NCBI GenBank assembly: GCA_943787225.1 | Contig: CALSLP010000002.1 | Span: 62,001 to 126,000 of the forward strand | Origin: an uncultured Alphaproteobacteria bacterium | GTDB taxonomy: Bacteria > Pseudomonadota > Alphaproteobacteria > MPNO01 > UBA2964 | Direction of reading: 5' to 3' | DNA length: 64,000 nt | Shown here: piece by piece, positions 27,370-35,985 of the stretch | Position numbering within the stretch: position 1 is the first letter of the stretch | Layout: each line of letters starts with the position of its first letter | Position numbers and translations under genes: made by a program | The notes under the pieces: model-generated | The model's input: the letters and a program-made list of their open reading frames with translations, nothing else | Told to the model about the DNA's origin: nothing | The model's database searches: none

Positions 27370-28863
27370 CTATTTCGGCGGCGGCTGGTTGGTATTGAGC
27401 AGCCAGCCCCATTTTTCCTGCGCCCGAGCGTAGGTTTCCTTATCCGGCGTATTGACCTTCGGATAACGATCCATCCAGTGGAATGGCTTGCAGGCATTAA
27501 TGATCGCGCGGCTATTGGTGGTATCCCCAATCTCCTTGCGATCCGGGTGGATTGACGGATCGAGTCCTGTAGACCAGCCTCGGTTGATGATATCGATATC
27601 CGTAGCCGGATCCGCCCGAAAACACAGCGCCCACATGACATCTTCGAGATTAGAGGCATCGATATCGTCATCGACAACGACGACGAATTTGCCGGCATAC
27701 GCCCCCAGTCTGCATTGCGAGGCGATCTGACCGGCCTGCGTCGCGTGACCCGGATAGCGCTGTTTGATGGACACAGCGGTAAACATCCGCCCACCACCAC
27801 ATTCATGGCACCAGGCAACCTGAACATCGGGAACGCCAACCGCCTCAATCTGTTCTTTGAGTAGTGCTGAGCGCACCACCGCCCGATAACGCGACTGTTC
27901 CTCTGGCGGCCGTTGCGGCGGACAACCGAGCATGATCGGATCATTACGATGATAGATCGCCTTAATATCCAGCGTTGGCCCGTTATGTTCCGGATTGCCG
28001 TAATAACCAGTCCATTCGCCAAACGGCCCTTCTGAATGGAGTTTGTCTGGATAGCAGAAGCCCTCGAGGACAATTTCGGCATTGGCGGGAAATGGCAGCC
28101 CCGTATGTTTGCCAATCACGCATTGCACCGGCTGGCCGCGATAGGCACCCATGATATCGAATTCGCAAACGCCATAAGGAATTTCTGAAGACGACATCAG
28201 AAAACTCAAAGGATCAACACCAACCACAACGCAGACCGGCATCGGAATATTCTTATCCATGTATTTCTGACGGTGCAGACGGCCATGCTTGCCGGGAGAA
28301 ATATAAAACCCAACGGTTTTGGCATCGTGCACCATCACGCGATAGGTACCGACATTGATCCAGTTTTCTTCAGGATCACGGGTAACGTTAAAGGACCCGG
28401 TGCCGATATACCGCCCACCATCGCCTTCATGCCAAAGCGGCGTTGGCAAAGAAAGAACGTCGACATCATCGCCTTCCATGATGTTTTCCATCACCGGGCC
28501 CGTTTCAACGGTTTCATAAGGTAATGGTCTTTGGACGACTTCCTGATAGGCCTTATTGAAGGCCACGCTCAGCTCAAACTTGGTAAGGTCCGGCGGAAAT
28601 CCGAGGGTAATATTTTGACGGCGTCCACCAAAGAAATTGGTAAAGACCCGGTGCCCCTTGGGATAGCCAGGAATTTCATCAAACAGAGCGCAGGGCGCCG
28701 TTTCACTATGCAGCAGCAGTTCTGCTGCCATGCCAATATCTTCTTCCCATGTCGCCCCTTGAACGCGGCGCAGCTCTCCCAGCTTATCGACCTCTTCGAT
28801 ATAGTCTCGAAGATCATCATACGTGACGTTGTGTTTAAGATTACTGGCCTGCGATCCGTCCAT
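27370..28863 (-). CDS. UbiD family prenyl-FMN decarboxylase (copy 3)
   Basis: Intact 497-residue UbiD-type decarboxylase, colinear with the copy at 15955 (shared S-I-K-Q-R-Y-P-G-H, A-C-K/R-P-F-H-W-M-D). The Glu pair in E-G-P-F-G-E is at residues 278-283. It is flanked on both sides by EamA exporters. It stands alone on its strand, with a 157-nt gap to the divergent EamA gene at 29021 that must carry both promoters. Decarboxylation of an aromatic or unsaturated acid is expected. The substrate is unknown. Confidence 0.92.
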   Translation of the reverse strand: MDGSQASNLKHNVTYDDLRDYIEEVDKLGELRRVQGATWEEDIGMAAELLLHSETAPCALFDEIPGYPKGHRVFTNFFGGRRQNITLGFPPDLTKFELSVAFNKAYQEVVQRPLPYETVETGPVMENIMEGDDVDVLSLPTPLWHEGDGGRYIGTGSFNVTRDPEENWINVGTYRVMVHDAKTVGFYISPGKHGRLHRQKYMDKNIPMPVCVVVGVDPLSFLMSSSEIPYGVCEFDIMGAYRGQPVQCVIGKHTGLPFPANAEIVLEGFCYPDKLHSEGPFGEWTGYYGNPEHNGPTLDIKAIYHRNDPIMLGCPPQRPPEEQSRYRAVVRSALLKEQIEAVGVPDVQVAWCHECGGGRMFTAVSIKQRYPGHATQAGQIASQCRLGAYAGKFVVVVDDDIDASNLEDVMWALCFRADPATDIDIINRGWSTGLDPSIHPDRKEIGDTTNSRAIINACKPFHWMDRYPKVNTPDKETYARAQEKWGWLLNTNQPPPK

Positions 28864-29020
28864 CGATTGAGTCTCCTAAATCTAATTGAGGCGCTAAACT
28901 AAGATGGGCAAGGCGATCTGTAAATCAGGCTTTCACGGGCAGGCTGGCGCGGAAAGCGGTTTCATGCGAAGAGAAGCCCCGATGGAAGAACACCTCAAAC
29001 AAAGCTGACAGGTCGCCCCA

Positions 29021-29923
29021 GTGTACAACCAAAATAGCACTGCGAACGCAACCCGCGCAGAAACGCTACGCGGCGTCGGATGGATGATCATTGCCGTCGC
29101 CGGGCTGGCCGGAATTGTCATCGCTGTCCGGGCGCTCAAACCAGATTTATCCATCCCTCAAATTTTATTTCTCCGGGCGCTCATTGGGCTGATTGCGATA
29201 GCGGCGATCATGGTTCCGAAAGAGGGAATACGATCCCTCATTACCAGGCGGCCCGGCTTTCAGTTACTCCGCAACGCGACCCATGTTGGTGCTCAATACT
29301 GCGTCTTTTTTGCCTTGATTTCTGTGCCGCTCGCCGTCGTCACGTCGATTGAATACACCATTCCGGCCTTCACGGCTGCGATAGCGGCCATCACCATCGG
29401 CGAGAAGGTAAACCGCTACCGCTGGATCGGGATGGCGGCCAGTTTTATCGGGGTCTTGATCATCGTCCGCCCCGGCATCGCTTCCGTTGGTTTGCCAACC
29501 ATGATGGTCATCATTGGTGCCGTGCTGTTTTCGGCACAAAACGTCATGGTAAAGGTTCTGTCGCAATCCGAAAGCGCCAGCACCATGGTCTTCACCATGA
29601 ATGTCATCCAGAGCATGATCCTGCTTGGTCCGGCGCTATATCTTTGGATAACGCCCGAATGGCATCACATACCGTGGATTCTTTTGCTTGGCCTATCGGG
29701 CCTGACCACTCATTTCTGCATCAGCAAAGCACTGGTCCTGATCGACACCTCGGTTTGCTTCCCAATCGACTTCCTGCGCCTGCCGTTTATCGCTGTCATA
29801 GCTTATTTGATGTGGGACGAGACCTTCTCCCCCTGGGTGGGCGTCGGCGCATTGGTTATATTTGCCAGCACCTATTTCTCAATCCGGAGAGAAGCCAACG
29901 ATGCGGGTAAAGGAGCCGACTAA
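29021..29923 (+). CDS. EamA/DMT family transporter
   Basis: A 300-residue exporter-type protein with ten hydrophobic segments and two EamA repeats. Repeat 1 ends with I-G-V-L-I-I-V-R-P-G. Repeat 2 has the F-P-I-D-F-L-R-L-P-F signature and ends W-V-G-V-G-A-L-V-I-F-A-S-T-Y. A GTG start at 29021 is used. The ribosome site is weak. Its stop overlaps the convergent GST gene by 4 bp. Confidence 0.9.
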   Translation: MYNQNSTANATRAETLRGVGWMIIAVAGLAGIVIAVRALKPDLSIPQILFLRALIGLIAIAAIMVPKEGIRSLITRRPGFQLLRNATHVGAQYCVFFALISVPLAVVTSIEYTIPAFTAAIAAITIGEKVNRYRWIGMAASFIGVLIIVRPGIASVGLPTMMVIIGAVLFSAQNVMVKVLSQSESASTMVFTMNVIQSMILLGPALYLWITPEWHHIPWILLLGLSGLTTHFCISKALVLIDTSVCFPIDFLRLPFIAVIAYLMWDETFSPWVGVGALVIFASTYFSIRREANDAGKGAD

Positions 29924-30621
29924 CGGCGCGCCATCTGACTCTGGCCAAACAGGATATCGCGAGATTTATTATCGAGGATATCGCGAGTCTTGGCGCGCTT
30001 GTCCGTCAACAGCTTCATACCTTCCTGAACTGCCGGGCGCGCGGCAATGTCATCGAACCAGCGTTTGACGTTCGGAAAGTCATCCCAGGGTTGGCCATGA
30101 TAACGATGCACCCGGACCCAGGGCCAGCAGGCCATATCAGCGATTGAGTAATCATCTCCCGCCAGATAAGTCGCTTCAGCCAGTCGCCGGTCCATCACGC
30201 GATAGAGACGCCCTGTTTCATCGGTGAAACGGTTGATGGCATAAGGTACTCGTTCCGGAGCGGCGTCACGGAAATGATGTGCCTGTCCACAGATTGGGCC
30301 AAGATTGCCCATTTGAAACATCAGCCATTGCATCACCGCATAGCGCGCATTGCCGGATGACGGCATGAATTTACTCGTCTTGTCAGCGAGATAAATCAGG
30401 ATGGCACCCGATTCAAAAACGGAGATTGGTTTACCGTCTGGTCCTTCATCATCGACCAGCGCAGGCATCCTATTATTGGGGCTGAGCTCAAGAAATTCCG
30501 GCTTGAACTGATCGCCTGCCGTGATATCGACGACATCGACCATATAGTCCAGCCCACATTCTTCGAGCATAATTGAGACTTTATGGGCATTCGGCGTTGG
30601 CCAGGCATGAAGCGTGATCAT
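29920..30621 (-). CDS. Glutathione S-transferase, Nu-class (YfcG/YghU)-like
   Basis: A 233-residue GST. The N-terminal thioredoxin fold has T-P-N-A-H-K-V-S-I-M-L-E-E and the glutathione-binding E-S-G-A-I-L-I-Y-L-A near residues 70-79. The C-terminal helical domain has Y-S-I-A-D-M-A-C-W-P-W. Lacking a catalytic Cys/Ser at the usual place and using the T-P-N motif is typical of the Nu class, which often acts as a disulfide-bond oxidoreductase. It is the last gene of the EamA operon: its ATG overlaps the preceding TGA (AAATGATC), with AGGAAG upstream. Confidence 0.88.
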   Translation of the reverse strand: MITLHAWPTPNAHKVSIMLEECGLDYMVDVVDITAGDQFKPEFLELSPNNRMPALVDDEGPDGKPISVFESGAILIYLADKTSKFMPSSGNARYAVMQWLMFQMGNLGPICGQAHHFRDAAPERVPYAINRFTDETGRLYRVMDRRLAEATYLAGDDYSIADMACWPWVRVHRYHGQPWDDFPNVKRWFDDIAARPAVQEGMKLLTDKRAKTRDILDNKSRDILFGQSQMARR

Positions 30622-31490
30622 TTGCTACTTCCTTTGTTCCGCGCGCCGCGTTGTACGGCGTAGCTCGTCGCACAAAAGATGACAACGGCGCCGACCCATG
30701 TCCAGAGATCCGGGAATTCGCTGAACAGGACCCAACCAAATGCCGCGCCGATTGGCATCCGGAGAAAATTGACCGGCTGAACAACGCGCGCAGGCGCCAG
30801 CGCAATCCCTTTGGAGACTGTGACATAGCCAATCGTCGACAGAACCGACGCACCAATAATCGCTGGCGAATCAATCCACAGGGGAATCTTCCAATCAACG
30901 ATCGCCATCGGCAGGGAAATCGGCACCAATAAGAAATTGGCGTAGAACACAATGACGGTAGTTGGCACGGTCCTGGAGAGTGACTTAATCACCGTATTGA
31001 CGCTGGCATAGGCTGCCGCACAAGCGATGGCCGCTACAGCGGCGATAGAGACCTCGATAATGCCGGGCCGTAGAACGATCAGTACGCCTGCGAAACCAAC
31101 AAAGGTCGCAAGCCAGCTGGCGACATCGGAGCGCTCTCGGAGAAAGATAATCGCAAAGGCAATGGTGAAGAGCGGCGTGGCAAACTGCAGCGCGAAAGAA
31201 CTCCGCGACCGGCATCCGGCCCGCCGAGTAGAACCACAGAGCGATCCCGATATAAGAAAAGACCCCGTCATCAGGACGGCGAAGGGCCGTTTGGGCCATA
31301 GAGACGAGCCCCGTAACTGAAAGATCACCGGCGCCAGAATAATCACAGCAATAACCGAGCGAAAAAACGTCAGAAGAAAGGGTGAATAGCCTTCACCGAT
31401 ATAGCGTATCAGCGCTGCCGAACCGACATAACAAAAGGCGCTGACCAACATATAGAAGGCGCCCTGAATTGACATTGGTAAGGCGTTCAT
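30618..31490 (-). CDS. EamA/DMT family transporter, operon member 6 (two compensating indels)
   Basis: Ten-helix DMT exporter, 290 codons, start ATG 31490 overlapping the previous stop. The frame looks open throughout, but residues around 77-99 (S-F-L-I-S-G-S-L-C-G-S-T-R-R-A-G) do not fit the family. The neighbouring frame reads V-F-S-Y-I-G-I-A-L-W-F-Y-S-A-G-R-M-P-V-A-E-F-F. A missing C in the CCCC at 31263-31266 and an extra base at 31194 restore it. Repeat 2 carries V-V-Q-P-V-N-F-L-R-M-P-I-G-A. It is closest to member 5 by eye. Confidence 0.88.
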   Translation of the reverse strand: MNALPMSIQGAFYMLVSAFCYVGSAALIRYIGEGYSPFLLTFFRSVIAVIILAPVIFQLRGSSLWPKRPFAVLMTGSFLISGSLCGSTRRAGCRSRSSFALQFATPLFTIAFAIIFLRERSDVASWLATFVGFAGVLIVLRPGIIEVSIAAVAAIACAAAYASVNTVIKSLSRTVPTTVIVFYANFLLVPISLPMAIVDWKIPLWIDSPAIIGASVLSTIGYVTVSKGIALAPARVVQPVNFLRMPIGAAFGWVLFSEFPDLWTWVGAVVIFCATSYAVQRGARNKGSSK

Positions 31491-32367
31491 GCGGCGGCCG
31501 ACTTTTCCGGCGTTTTAGCGCCTCGACGAACTGCATAAGTCGTCGAACAAAAGATGATAATCGCACCAGCCCAAGTCCAAATGTCCGGGAACTCACTAAA
31601 CAGAACCCAACCAAAGACCGCAGCAATCGGCATGCGCATAAAGTTTACGGGTTGAATGACCCGCGCCACGGTCAAAGAAACGGCCTTGGCGACCGACAAA
31701 TAGGCCATAGTCAGACACAGGCACAATACGACTATGATGCCGAAATCATAGAGAGTTGGTTGTTTCCAGGTGACAACCGCCATTGGAATTGAAATGGGGA
31801 TCATAAGCAGATGTGCGTAAAAAACAATCATCGTCGCGGATGCGCCCTTTGTGAGAGATTTGATGACTGTGTTGTCACTCGCATAGAACACGGCGCTAAT
31901 AAGTGCTGCCATCGCCGCGAATGAAATTTCGATAATACCGGGACGCAAAATAACCAACACGCCCGCGAACCCGATCAGGGCAGCAATCCAGCTTCGCATA
32001 TCAGCGTTCTCACGCAGAAAAAAGATTGCAAAGGCCATGGTCAAAAGCGGCGTCACAAATTGCAGCGCAAAGAAATCCGCTATCGGCATCGACGCCGTCG
32101 CCATAAACCAGAATACGATCCCGAGATAAGTAAACACCCCTGTCAGGAAGTGCATAAAAAAGCGCTTCGGCATAAAGAGCAGCTTGCCATCTTCAGAAAG
32201 ATAAAGTGGTGCCAAAGCAACGACCGCCACGAGCGAACGGATCATCGTCATCTGATACGGCGTATAGGTATCTCCAACTTCCCGAACCAGCGATGCTGCA
32301 GCAGCATAAAAGATGCAGCTCGACAGCATCCAGATCGCCCCCTGCACCGCCCCGGCAATTGCTTCAT
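31487..32367 (-). CDS. EamA/DMT family transporter, operon member 5 (start needs one base)
   Basis: Ten-helix DMT exporter. The mature frame is clean from A-V-Q-G-A-I-W-M-L to the stop at 31487, which overlaps member 6 (ATGA). No ATG is in frame near the family start. Adding one base to the CCCC run at 32350-32353 links it to an ATG at 32367 that overlaps the preceding TGA exactly like the other junctions and gives M-K-Q-L-P-G-A-V-Q-G, matching member 6. Otherwise GTG 32347 is the start (286 aa). The operon signature R-V-I-Q-P-V-N-F-M-R-M-P-I is present. Confidence 0.85.
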
Positions 32368-33227
32368 TTCTTCTTACCTTGCTGGACGGCGTACCACGCA
32401 GCGCCAAATATGATGACCGCCCCAAACCATGTCCAAAGATCGGGAAATTCACCAAACACCATAAAGCCCATCGCGGCGGCTATCGGCATGCGCAGGAAGT
32501 TCATCGGCTGTACGACGCGGGCATCGGCCAGGGAGATACTGGAGGCGACACAAAACTGCGCCAGTGTTGCAGACAGCGCCACCGCAATCAGGATGGGCCA
32601 ATCGGCGACAATGGGCGTTTTCCATGTCAGATAAGCTGGTATCGCAGCAAGCACCAAAACGAGGACGTTGACATAAAATGTCATCACCGTCGGAGAGTCG
32701 TGACGCGACAAGACCTTGATACAGGTATTGATAAACGCATAGGCGGCCGCCGTGCCAAGCGCGGCAATAACGCCCAGTGACACAGGAATATAACCCGGCC
32801 TAATGATAAGCATCACGCCGGCAAAACCGATCAGCGCTGCTATCCAGCTTTTGGCGCTGACTTTTTCCCGCAATAAAATCGCCGCAACGGCGATGGTGAA
32901 AAGCGGCGAAATGAACTGGATCGCAAAGAAATCACCAACCGGTATTTTCTCTGTGGCATAGAACCACAGAAGAATAGCGATATAGGTCAGCACCGCCCGC
33001 ACGCAATGGAGCGGAAAAGCCGTGGTTTTGAGCTGGCCAAGATCACCGCGTAACACGAGCGGCGTCAGGACGATCACCCCGACCAGACAGCGCAGAAACG
33101 TTAATTCGAAGGTCGGATAGCTTCCCGCCAGATAGCGGGTCAGCGTCGCAGACAAGACATAACAAAACGATGCTGCGAGCATCCAAATGGCGCCTTTAAC
33201 AGCATTGGAATAGGAAGCGTCGGTCAC
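32364..33227 (-). CDS. EamA/DMT family transporter, operon member 4
   Basis: A 287-residue DMT exporter starting at GTG 33227, which overlaps the TGA of member 3 (GTGA) with GGAGG about 10 nt upstream. A longer frame reaching 33299 is ignored because it overlaps member 3. There are two EamA repeats. The end of repeat 1 is G-F-A-G-V-M-L-I-I-R-P-G-Y. Repeat 2 contains R-V-V-Q-P-M-N-F-L-R-M-P-I-A and ends with W-T-W-F-G-A-V-I-I-F-G-A. The C-terminus is K-K-K. Confidence 0.9.
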   Translation of the reverse strand: MTDASYSNAVKGAIWMLAASFCYVLSATLTRYLAGSYPTFELTFLRCLVGVIVLTPLVLRGDLGQLKTTAFPLHCVRAVLTYIAILLWFYATEKIPVGDFFAIQFISPLFTIAVAAILLREKVSAKSWIAALIGFAGVMLIIRPGYIPVSLGVIAALGTAAAYAFINTCIKVLSRHDSPTVMTFYVNVLVLVLAAIPAYLTWKTPIVADWPILIAVALSATLAQFCVASSISLADARVVQPMNFLRMPIAAAMGFMVFGEFPDLWTWFGAVIIFGAAWYAVQQGKKK

Positions 33228-34114
33228 TTGGTGGCGGCCTCCTTGCGAATGACGTAATAGGCAGCCCCAAAAATGACCACCGCGCCAACCCAGGTCCAAA
33301 TACCGGGTAGCTGACCGAACATCACATACCCGATGCCTACCGTAAACGGCATGCGGAGAAAATCGAACGGCCAGACGACCCGGGCATCAGCCGTCGCAAT
33401 CGCGCGGGTCAGAGCCCATTGCCCAGCCGTCGTAAACACCCCTAACGCAATAATCCAGCCAATCGTTTCAACCGGCGGCCATCGCCAGTCAAACAACAAA
33501 GGAACAAGAGCCAGCACCACCATGATGAAATTGCCATAGACTGTGATCGTCGTAGTGGTCTCAGTGCGGGTCAGGAGTTTGATAAACACGTTGCTTATGC
33601 TGTAGAGCACCGCCGACCCAAGCGCCGCCAGTGCCGCTACGCCAATTGTCTCAAACCCTGGCCGAAGAATAATCAGCGTTCCTGAAAAGCCTACCAGACA
33701 TGCCACGAACCCTCCGATGCCCGCTTTCTCCCCCAGGAACAAGGCGGCGATGATGATCATAAAAAGCGGCAGCGTGAACTGCAGCGCATAAACATCTGCG
33801 ATCGGGATATTGGCCAGCGCGTAGTAAGTTGCCGCCATGCCGAGATAGGTGAAAATTCCACGCAATAAAAACAGATGCCAATTCTTTAAAGATTCCCGAC
33901 CAGCGGCACCGAGATGTTTGTAAAAGAACGGGAACAATATGATGGTCGCCACGACGGAACGCCAAAAAACAATCTCAAATGTGTTGAGGTCGGATGACAG
34001 CTGTTTGACCAATCCGGCATTCAACGAATACCCGACGGCAGCAACGACCATCCAGGCAATACCCCGTAATGCAGCACTCCGGCGATCCACCGCTGTATCG
34101 GTGCCCTCTGTCAT
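33224..34114 (-). CDS. EamA/DMT family transporter, operon member 3
   Basis: A 296-residue DMT exporter. ATG 34114 overlaps the member 2 stop (CCATGA). The end of repeat 1 is G-F-S-G-T-L-I-I-L-R-P-G. Repeat 2 has a slightly different signature, R-V-V-W-P-F-D-F-L-R-M-P-F-T-V, where its neighbours have Q-P-x-N/Q-F. That residue position lies in the presumed substrate cavity of DMT proteins, so specificity may differ among members. Confidence 0.9.
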   Translation of the reverse strand: MTEGTDTAVDRRSAALRGIAWMVVAAVGYSLNAGLVKQLSSDLNTFEIVFWRSVVATIILFPFFYKHLGAAGRESLKNWHLFLLRGIFTYLGMAATYYALANIPIADVYALQFTLPLFMIIIAALFLGEKAGIGGFVACLVGFSGTLIILRPGFETIGVAALAALGSAVLYSISNVFIKLLTRTETTTTITVYGNFIMVVLALVPLLFDWRWPPVETIGWIIALGVFTTAGQWALTRAIATADARVVWPFDFLRMPFTVGIGYVMFGQLPGIWTWVGAVVIFGAAYYVIRKEAATK

Positions 34115-34995
34115 GGCTTCTTTTTACGACCGGCCTCACGGCGCAGCACATCATAGGCCGCCAGGAAGATAATGAAGGCGCCAACCCAGGTCCAAAGGTC
34201 TGGCAGTTCCGAAAACATTACCCAACCGACGAGAACAGCCCACGGCAAGCGTAGAAAATTGATCGTTTGCACAATGCGGGCATCCGCTTCACGGATGGAA
34301 AAGGTCAGGCAGACCATCGCTCCCATGAACAGGAAACCCATGATCAATATCGACGGGACTTGTTGCCATGTCGGAGTCACCCAGGTCAGCGCGGCGGGTA
34401 TTGCCGATAACACGGCGACAATGCCATTGGAGACCATGGTGATCATAATCGGGCTCTCGGTCGAACCGAGCTTTCGGATCGCGATATTCGCAGCCGCAAA
34501 CGCAAAGGCAGAGGCTAGTGCCGCAAGCGCCCCAGGGTTCATCGGGATGATACCCGGACGGACGATTAATATCGCGCCACAAAACCCAATCGCGCAGGAT
34601 AGCCAGCCGCGCAACCCGACATATTCACCCAGCAAAAGACCGGCGAGCAGGATCGTAAACAGCGGAACGGTGAACAGGAGGGACTGCACATTCGCAATAT
34701 CCATTACCGAATAGGCGTAGAAGGACGCGTACATCCCGCCAAACGACAACAACCCGCGAACGACATAAAGCCCCCAGCGGCGTCGAACACCCGCAAAAGA
34801 GCCTTTTGATAATCGCATCGCCATCGGCAGCAACAACACGGCGCTAATACTGCTAAAGAAAAAGACAAGTTCTGAAACGCCGAAATCAAAGGAGAGTTTT
34901 CGAACAAAGCCACTCGCCGTTGCCTGAAATCCCGTCGCCAACACCATCCAGAGAACACCCCGAACGACGGCGTTTGATAAAAGACCAGAATTCAT
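34111..34995 (-). CDS. EamA/DMT family transporter, operon member 2
   Basis: A 294-residue DMT exporter. ATG 34995 overlaps the member 1 TGA (GCATCATGAAT). An upstream open extension to 35097 lies inside member 1 and is rejected. Repeat 1 shows S-F-G-G-M-Y-A-S-F-Y-A-Y and G-F-C-G-A-I-L-I-V-R-P-G. Repeat 2 has R-I-V-Q-T-I-N-F-L-R-L-P-W-A. The C-terminus is basic (R-R-E-A-G-R-K-K-K-P). Confidence 0.9.
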   Translation of the reverse strand: MNSGLLSNAVVRGVLWMVLATGFQATASGFVRKLSFDFGVSELVFFFSSISAVLLLPMAMRLSKGSFAGVRRRWGLYVVRGLLSFGGMYASFYAYSVMDIANVQSLLFTVPLFTILLAGLLLGEYVGLRGWLSCAIGFCGAILIVRPGIIPMNPGALAALASAFAFAAANIAIRKLGSTESPIMITMVSNGIVAVLSAIPAALTWVTPTWQQVPSILIMGFLFMGAMVCLTFSIREADARIVQTINFLRLPWAVLVGWVMFSELPDLWTWVGAFIIFLAAYDVLRREAGRKKKP

Positions 34996-35883
34996 GATGC
35001 CGGAGATCCTGTCGATGCTTGCGCGGCGTTTCGTTTCTTGGTTTCGCGCCACACTATGTAGTAAGACGCCGCAAAAATCACTGTTGCGCCAACCCATGTC
35101 CAGACATCCGGCAATTCAACAAACATGGCATAACCAATCACAGCGGCGAAGATCATCCGGGTAAACTGGAATGGCTGGACGACACGAGCATCTGCAGCGC
35201 CGACCGCCATGTAAAACAGATGCCACCAACGGCACTAAAAACGCCGCCCCAACGATCCACGGTATTTGTTCCATGGTCGGTGTTACCCAAACGAAGAACG
35301 TTGGGATTAATGCCAGAGGCAGCATAAGAAGATTGGAATAAACCGTTATAGTGCCAACACTCTCCGTTCTGGTTAGAAGCTTGATCGTTGTGTTGGATCC
35401 TGCTGACATCATTGCGGAAGCGATGGCAGCCACTGCCGCCAACGTCAGTTCAATAACACCGGGTCGCATGACGATGAGCGCCCCTGCAAAACCGATAAGA
35501 CATGCCGCCCAAGCCTGACGGTCTGTTTGTTGTTTCAGGATAAAAACAGCCAGCATGATGGTGAAAAGCGGGATGGTGAACTGCAGGGCAAACACATCCG
35601 CGATGGGCATTTCTCCCCAGGCATAGAACAGCATCACCATGGCGGTGTAGGCGAAAAAGACGCGTAAACAATAAAGCGGCAGGCGACTGGTCCGCATCAC
35701 GCCAAGCCCCTGACGCATGAGCCAGGGCACAAGCAAAAGCAAGCCGACGACATTGCGAAAAAAGACCAGCTCCAGCGTCGGCACTTCACCTGCAAGTTGG
35801 CGCACACAAGCACCAGCCGCAGCGCTGAGAAGCATTGCCAGACTCATCCAGAGAATACCGGCGATAGGACGGTTAGGTTTCAA
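34992..35883 (-). CDS. EamA/DMT family transporter, operon member 1, frameshifted
   Basis: First gene of the seven-gene operon. A TTG start at 35883 follows AAGGA by 6-7 nt. Repeat 1 and most of repeat 2 read in one frame up to I-V-G-A-A-F-L. The end (M-A-V-G-A-A-D-A-R-V-V-Q-P-F-Q-F-T-R-M) reads in another. One or two missing bases between about 35205 and 35250 explain this. One solution restores A-F-F-S-A-V-G-G-I-C-F-T-M-A-V-G. The operon promoter should lie in the 102-nt gap up to DUF2336, which is on the same strand. Confidence 0.86.
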
Positions 35884-35985
35884 CCCTGTTCCTTAATTGA
35901 CGAAAAGTTCCGCCAGTCGGCGACCATATTATTTTTTATTGGGAACGAATATCGCAAACAACGTGACCGACGCACCGTCAGCTGT

